NCBI RefSeq assembly: GCF_014197615.1 | Contig: NZ_JACIFY010000005.1 | Location: 248,001-312,000, forward strand | DNA: 64,000 bases | Reading direction: 5' to 3' | From: Rhizobium esperanzae | GTDB lineage: Bacteria; Pseudomonadota; Alphaproteobacteria; Rhizobiales; Rhizobiaceae | Shown: piece by piece, positions 62,680 to 64,000 of the stretch | Position numbering within the stretch: position 1 is the stretch's first letter | How the letters are laid out: the number at the start of each line of letters is the position of its first letter | Translations under genes and position numbers: made by a program | Notes under the pieces: generated by a model | The model's input: the letters and a program-made list of their open reading frames with translations, nothing else | What the model was told of the DNA's origin: nothing | The model's database searches: none

Positions 62680-64000
62680 ATGCAGACCAATGCAGATCGC
62701 GCCGAAAGGGAACGGCTTCTGGCCATTCTCGATTTCTGGCACAAGATCGAGTTCTTCATTCCCTACGATCTCTCCAGCCGTATCGTCACAGGTGAAGGGC
62801 GCAGTGTCTTCTGGCTGCATAGAAAGACGCTCGAAGACGACGGTGCCGCACTCAGCCGTCCAGCGATCCCCGAGGAGAAACAGATTACCGGTTTTACCCT
62901 GTTTCTCGGCGTTTTCAGCAAATCCGAAATTACCGGCATCCGCAGGCACTTCGACAGTCTGGCGACCGATATCGCCGAATATGAGGATGCCGAACGCAGC
63001 GATCTCGATGGCGATACCTGCTTTGCCAGCCTGCAGCTCACGCCGCTGGGGCAGCCGATTTTCGAAACATTTTCCGTTTCCACGCTGCCATGGGCCTTGG
63101 GGCGCGTGCAGAAATCCGGCCTCTCCTCGCTCAGTTCCGAGGCATTTGCCGACAGCAAGCGGCAGCTATCGGAATTGCTGCAAAATTTTCGGGCGCAGCG
63201 GCATTTGAGATCTTCATCTTCAGGAGACATCGACGATCCACCGATCGATGCCGGCGAGATCCTGACGCTGCATGAATTGCTCTGCGATTGGGCCAAATTT
63301 GCCTCGCATCGGGAGAAGCCCATCGCCGCCGTTGAAATCCGCTACAAGGACAGGATAGAAAAACCGGAAGTCCTCTCGCTGCCGCCGCAGCAGGAGAGCC
63401 CTTCGCCCGATGCCGACGATGCGGAGGATGAGAGCGCAAACGTCGAGGAAGAGATCGGTATCCTGAACAGCTTCTTCATCGAGGATATCGAGCGGACGAT
63501 GACGCGCGTCAAAAAGGGCGATATTCCCGAGCCACTCAGGCGATATCTCACCGCGCTTTCCCGGGAGAAGCGGATCGACCTCTACTCGGAGGATGGACGC
63601 CGGGCGATCGTCCGGGCCTTGCATCCTGGCAATCTCAACCGCGGACGCTGGCTCGGCGAACCGCATCAGGCGATGAGCCTCATGCAGCAGTTCGCGATCA
63701 ATTCAGCCGTCGGCGACCTTTCCGAAACCGGACTTTTTTCGGTCAACGGCCCACCGGGGACGGGAAAGACGACCCTGCTTCGTGACATGTTCGCAGATAA
63801 CATCGTTCGGCGCGCCCGGATTCTCTCTTGCCTGAAGACGGCGCGCGATGCGTTTGACGGATCGGTGCGCCGCGCCATTTTCGCAGATCGGAGCACCGCC
63901 ACCCTATCGGCGCTGATCCCGGCCCTTGCCGGTTTCGAGATGGTCGTCGCCTCTTCCAACAACGCCGCCGTGGAGAATATTTCGCGTGACCTTCCCAAGC
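62680..64000 (+). CDS. SF1 (UPF1-like) helicase, N-terminal part, cut by window end
   Basis: 440 codons without a stop from ATG 62680. Residues 1-340 form a long domain I do not recognise, with an acidic low-complexity linker (SPSPDADDAEDESANVEEE) near 240. Walker A is NGPPGTGKTTLLRD near 354-367 and motif Ia is VASSNNAAVENIS near 424-436, the pattern of SF1B helicases such as UPF1. The rest is outside the window. Full-length relatives exceed 1000 aa. It may belong to a defence or repair island; that needs the missing sequence. Confidence 0.8.
   Translation, partial: MQTNADRAERERLLAILDFWHKIEFFIPYDLSSRIVTGEGRSVFWLHRKTLEDDGAALSRPAIPEEKQITGFTLFLGVFSKSEITGIRRHFDSLATDIAEYEDAERSDLDGDTCFASLQLTPLGQPIFETFSVSTLPWALGRVQKSGLSSLSSEAFADSKRQLSELLQNFRAQRHLRSSSSGDIDDPPIDAGEILTLHELLCDWAKFASHREKPIAAVEIRYKDRIEKPEVLSLPPQQESPSPDADDAEDESANVEEEIGILNSFFIEDIERTMTRVKKGDIPEPLRRYLTALSREKRIDLYSEDGRRAIVRALHPGNLNRGRWLGEPHQAMSLMQQFAINSAVGDLSETGLFSVNGPPGTGKTTLLRDMFADNIVRRARILSCLKTARDAFDGSVRRAIFADRSTATLSALIPALAGFEMVVASSNNAAVENISRDLPK

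Overview
This is a window of a Rhizobium chromosome, most likely from the R. leguminosarum / R. etli group. That assignment is an inference from gene order (rimP-nusA-ylxR-infB-rbfA-truB-rpsO-pnp, fabA-fabB-fabI beside irr, cmk-rpsA), from the high GC content and codon use, from an Irr without an N-terminal heme-regulatory motif, and from short intergenic palindromes of the kind common in this genus. No rRNA, CRISPR array, phage or complete insertion sequence was seen. One tRNA gene, tRNA-Ala(GGC), is present.

Layout. (1) 0-12.8 kb is core information processing: a cut MFS gene, then the transcription/translation operon rimP-nusA-ylxR-infB-rbfA-truB, an exported alpha/beta hydrolase, rpsO, pnp and an RsmC-like methyltransferase. 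The operon leader carries a promoter and a terminator-like hairpin. (2) 12.8-23.8 kb holds a hicAB toxin-antitoxin pair, the fabA-fabB-fabI operon divergent from irr, several small membrane or exported proteins, a GIY-YIG protein, tRNA-Ala, a FYDLN-acid protein, cmk and rpsA. aroA, which I expect between the FYDLN protein and cmk, is absent; only a short possible 5' remnant remains. (3) 23.9-33.6 kb holds a long disordered protein, a short RNase D-like exonuclease, a MerR-XRE-cupin regulator divergent from gabT-gabD, slyX, and the uronate pair uxaC-uxuB. (4) 33.9-37.2 kb holds a dimethylglycine/sarcosine dehydrogenase-like flavoprotein abutting a choline-kinase-like phosphotransferase.

(5) 37.3-53.5 kb is the most interesting block: an apparently coordinated catabolic locus for an unidentified carbohydrate. 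It has a complete ABC importer (binding protein, two permeases, ATPase) with an embedded Gfo/Idh/MocA dehydrogenase. A tetR gene is divergent from it, followed by Gfo/Idh, DUF993, a TIM-barrel isomerase/lyase and a second Gfo/Idh. Then come a 2-hydroxyacid dehydrogenase, a DUF2264 protein and a lacI gene, divergent from a second, orphan binding protein that is a paralogue of the first. Near-identical palindromes of the form TAACTNNTTNGTTA flank tetR and its targets, and a further perfect copy lies upstream of the next locus.

(6) 53.6-59.0 kb is a surface-polysaccharide operon on the minus strand: UDP-glucuronate decarboxylase-like, galE, a cellulose-synthase-like GT2, a DUF995 protein and a GH26-like hydrolase. 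(7) 59.0-64.0 kb is AT-richer and gene-poor: a small exported protein, a LuxR-type regulator, an 830-bp stretch without a gene, an acidic repeat-like protein, a decayed N-terminal HlyD-type adaptor, an unknown helical protein, and the start of a large SF1 (UPF1-like) helicase cut by the window end.

Repeats: an 18-bp tandem array before the hydrolase, two ~100-bp double-hairpin intergenic elements, and one ~215-bp element with 70-bp near-identical inverted arms.
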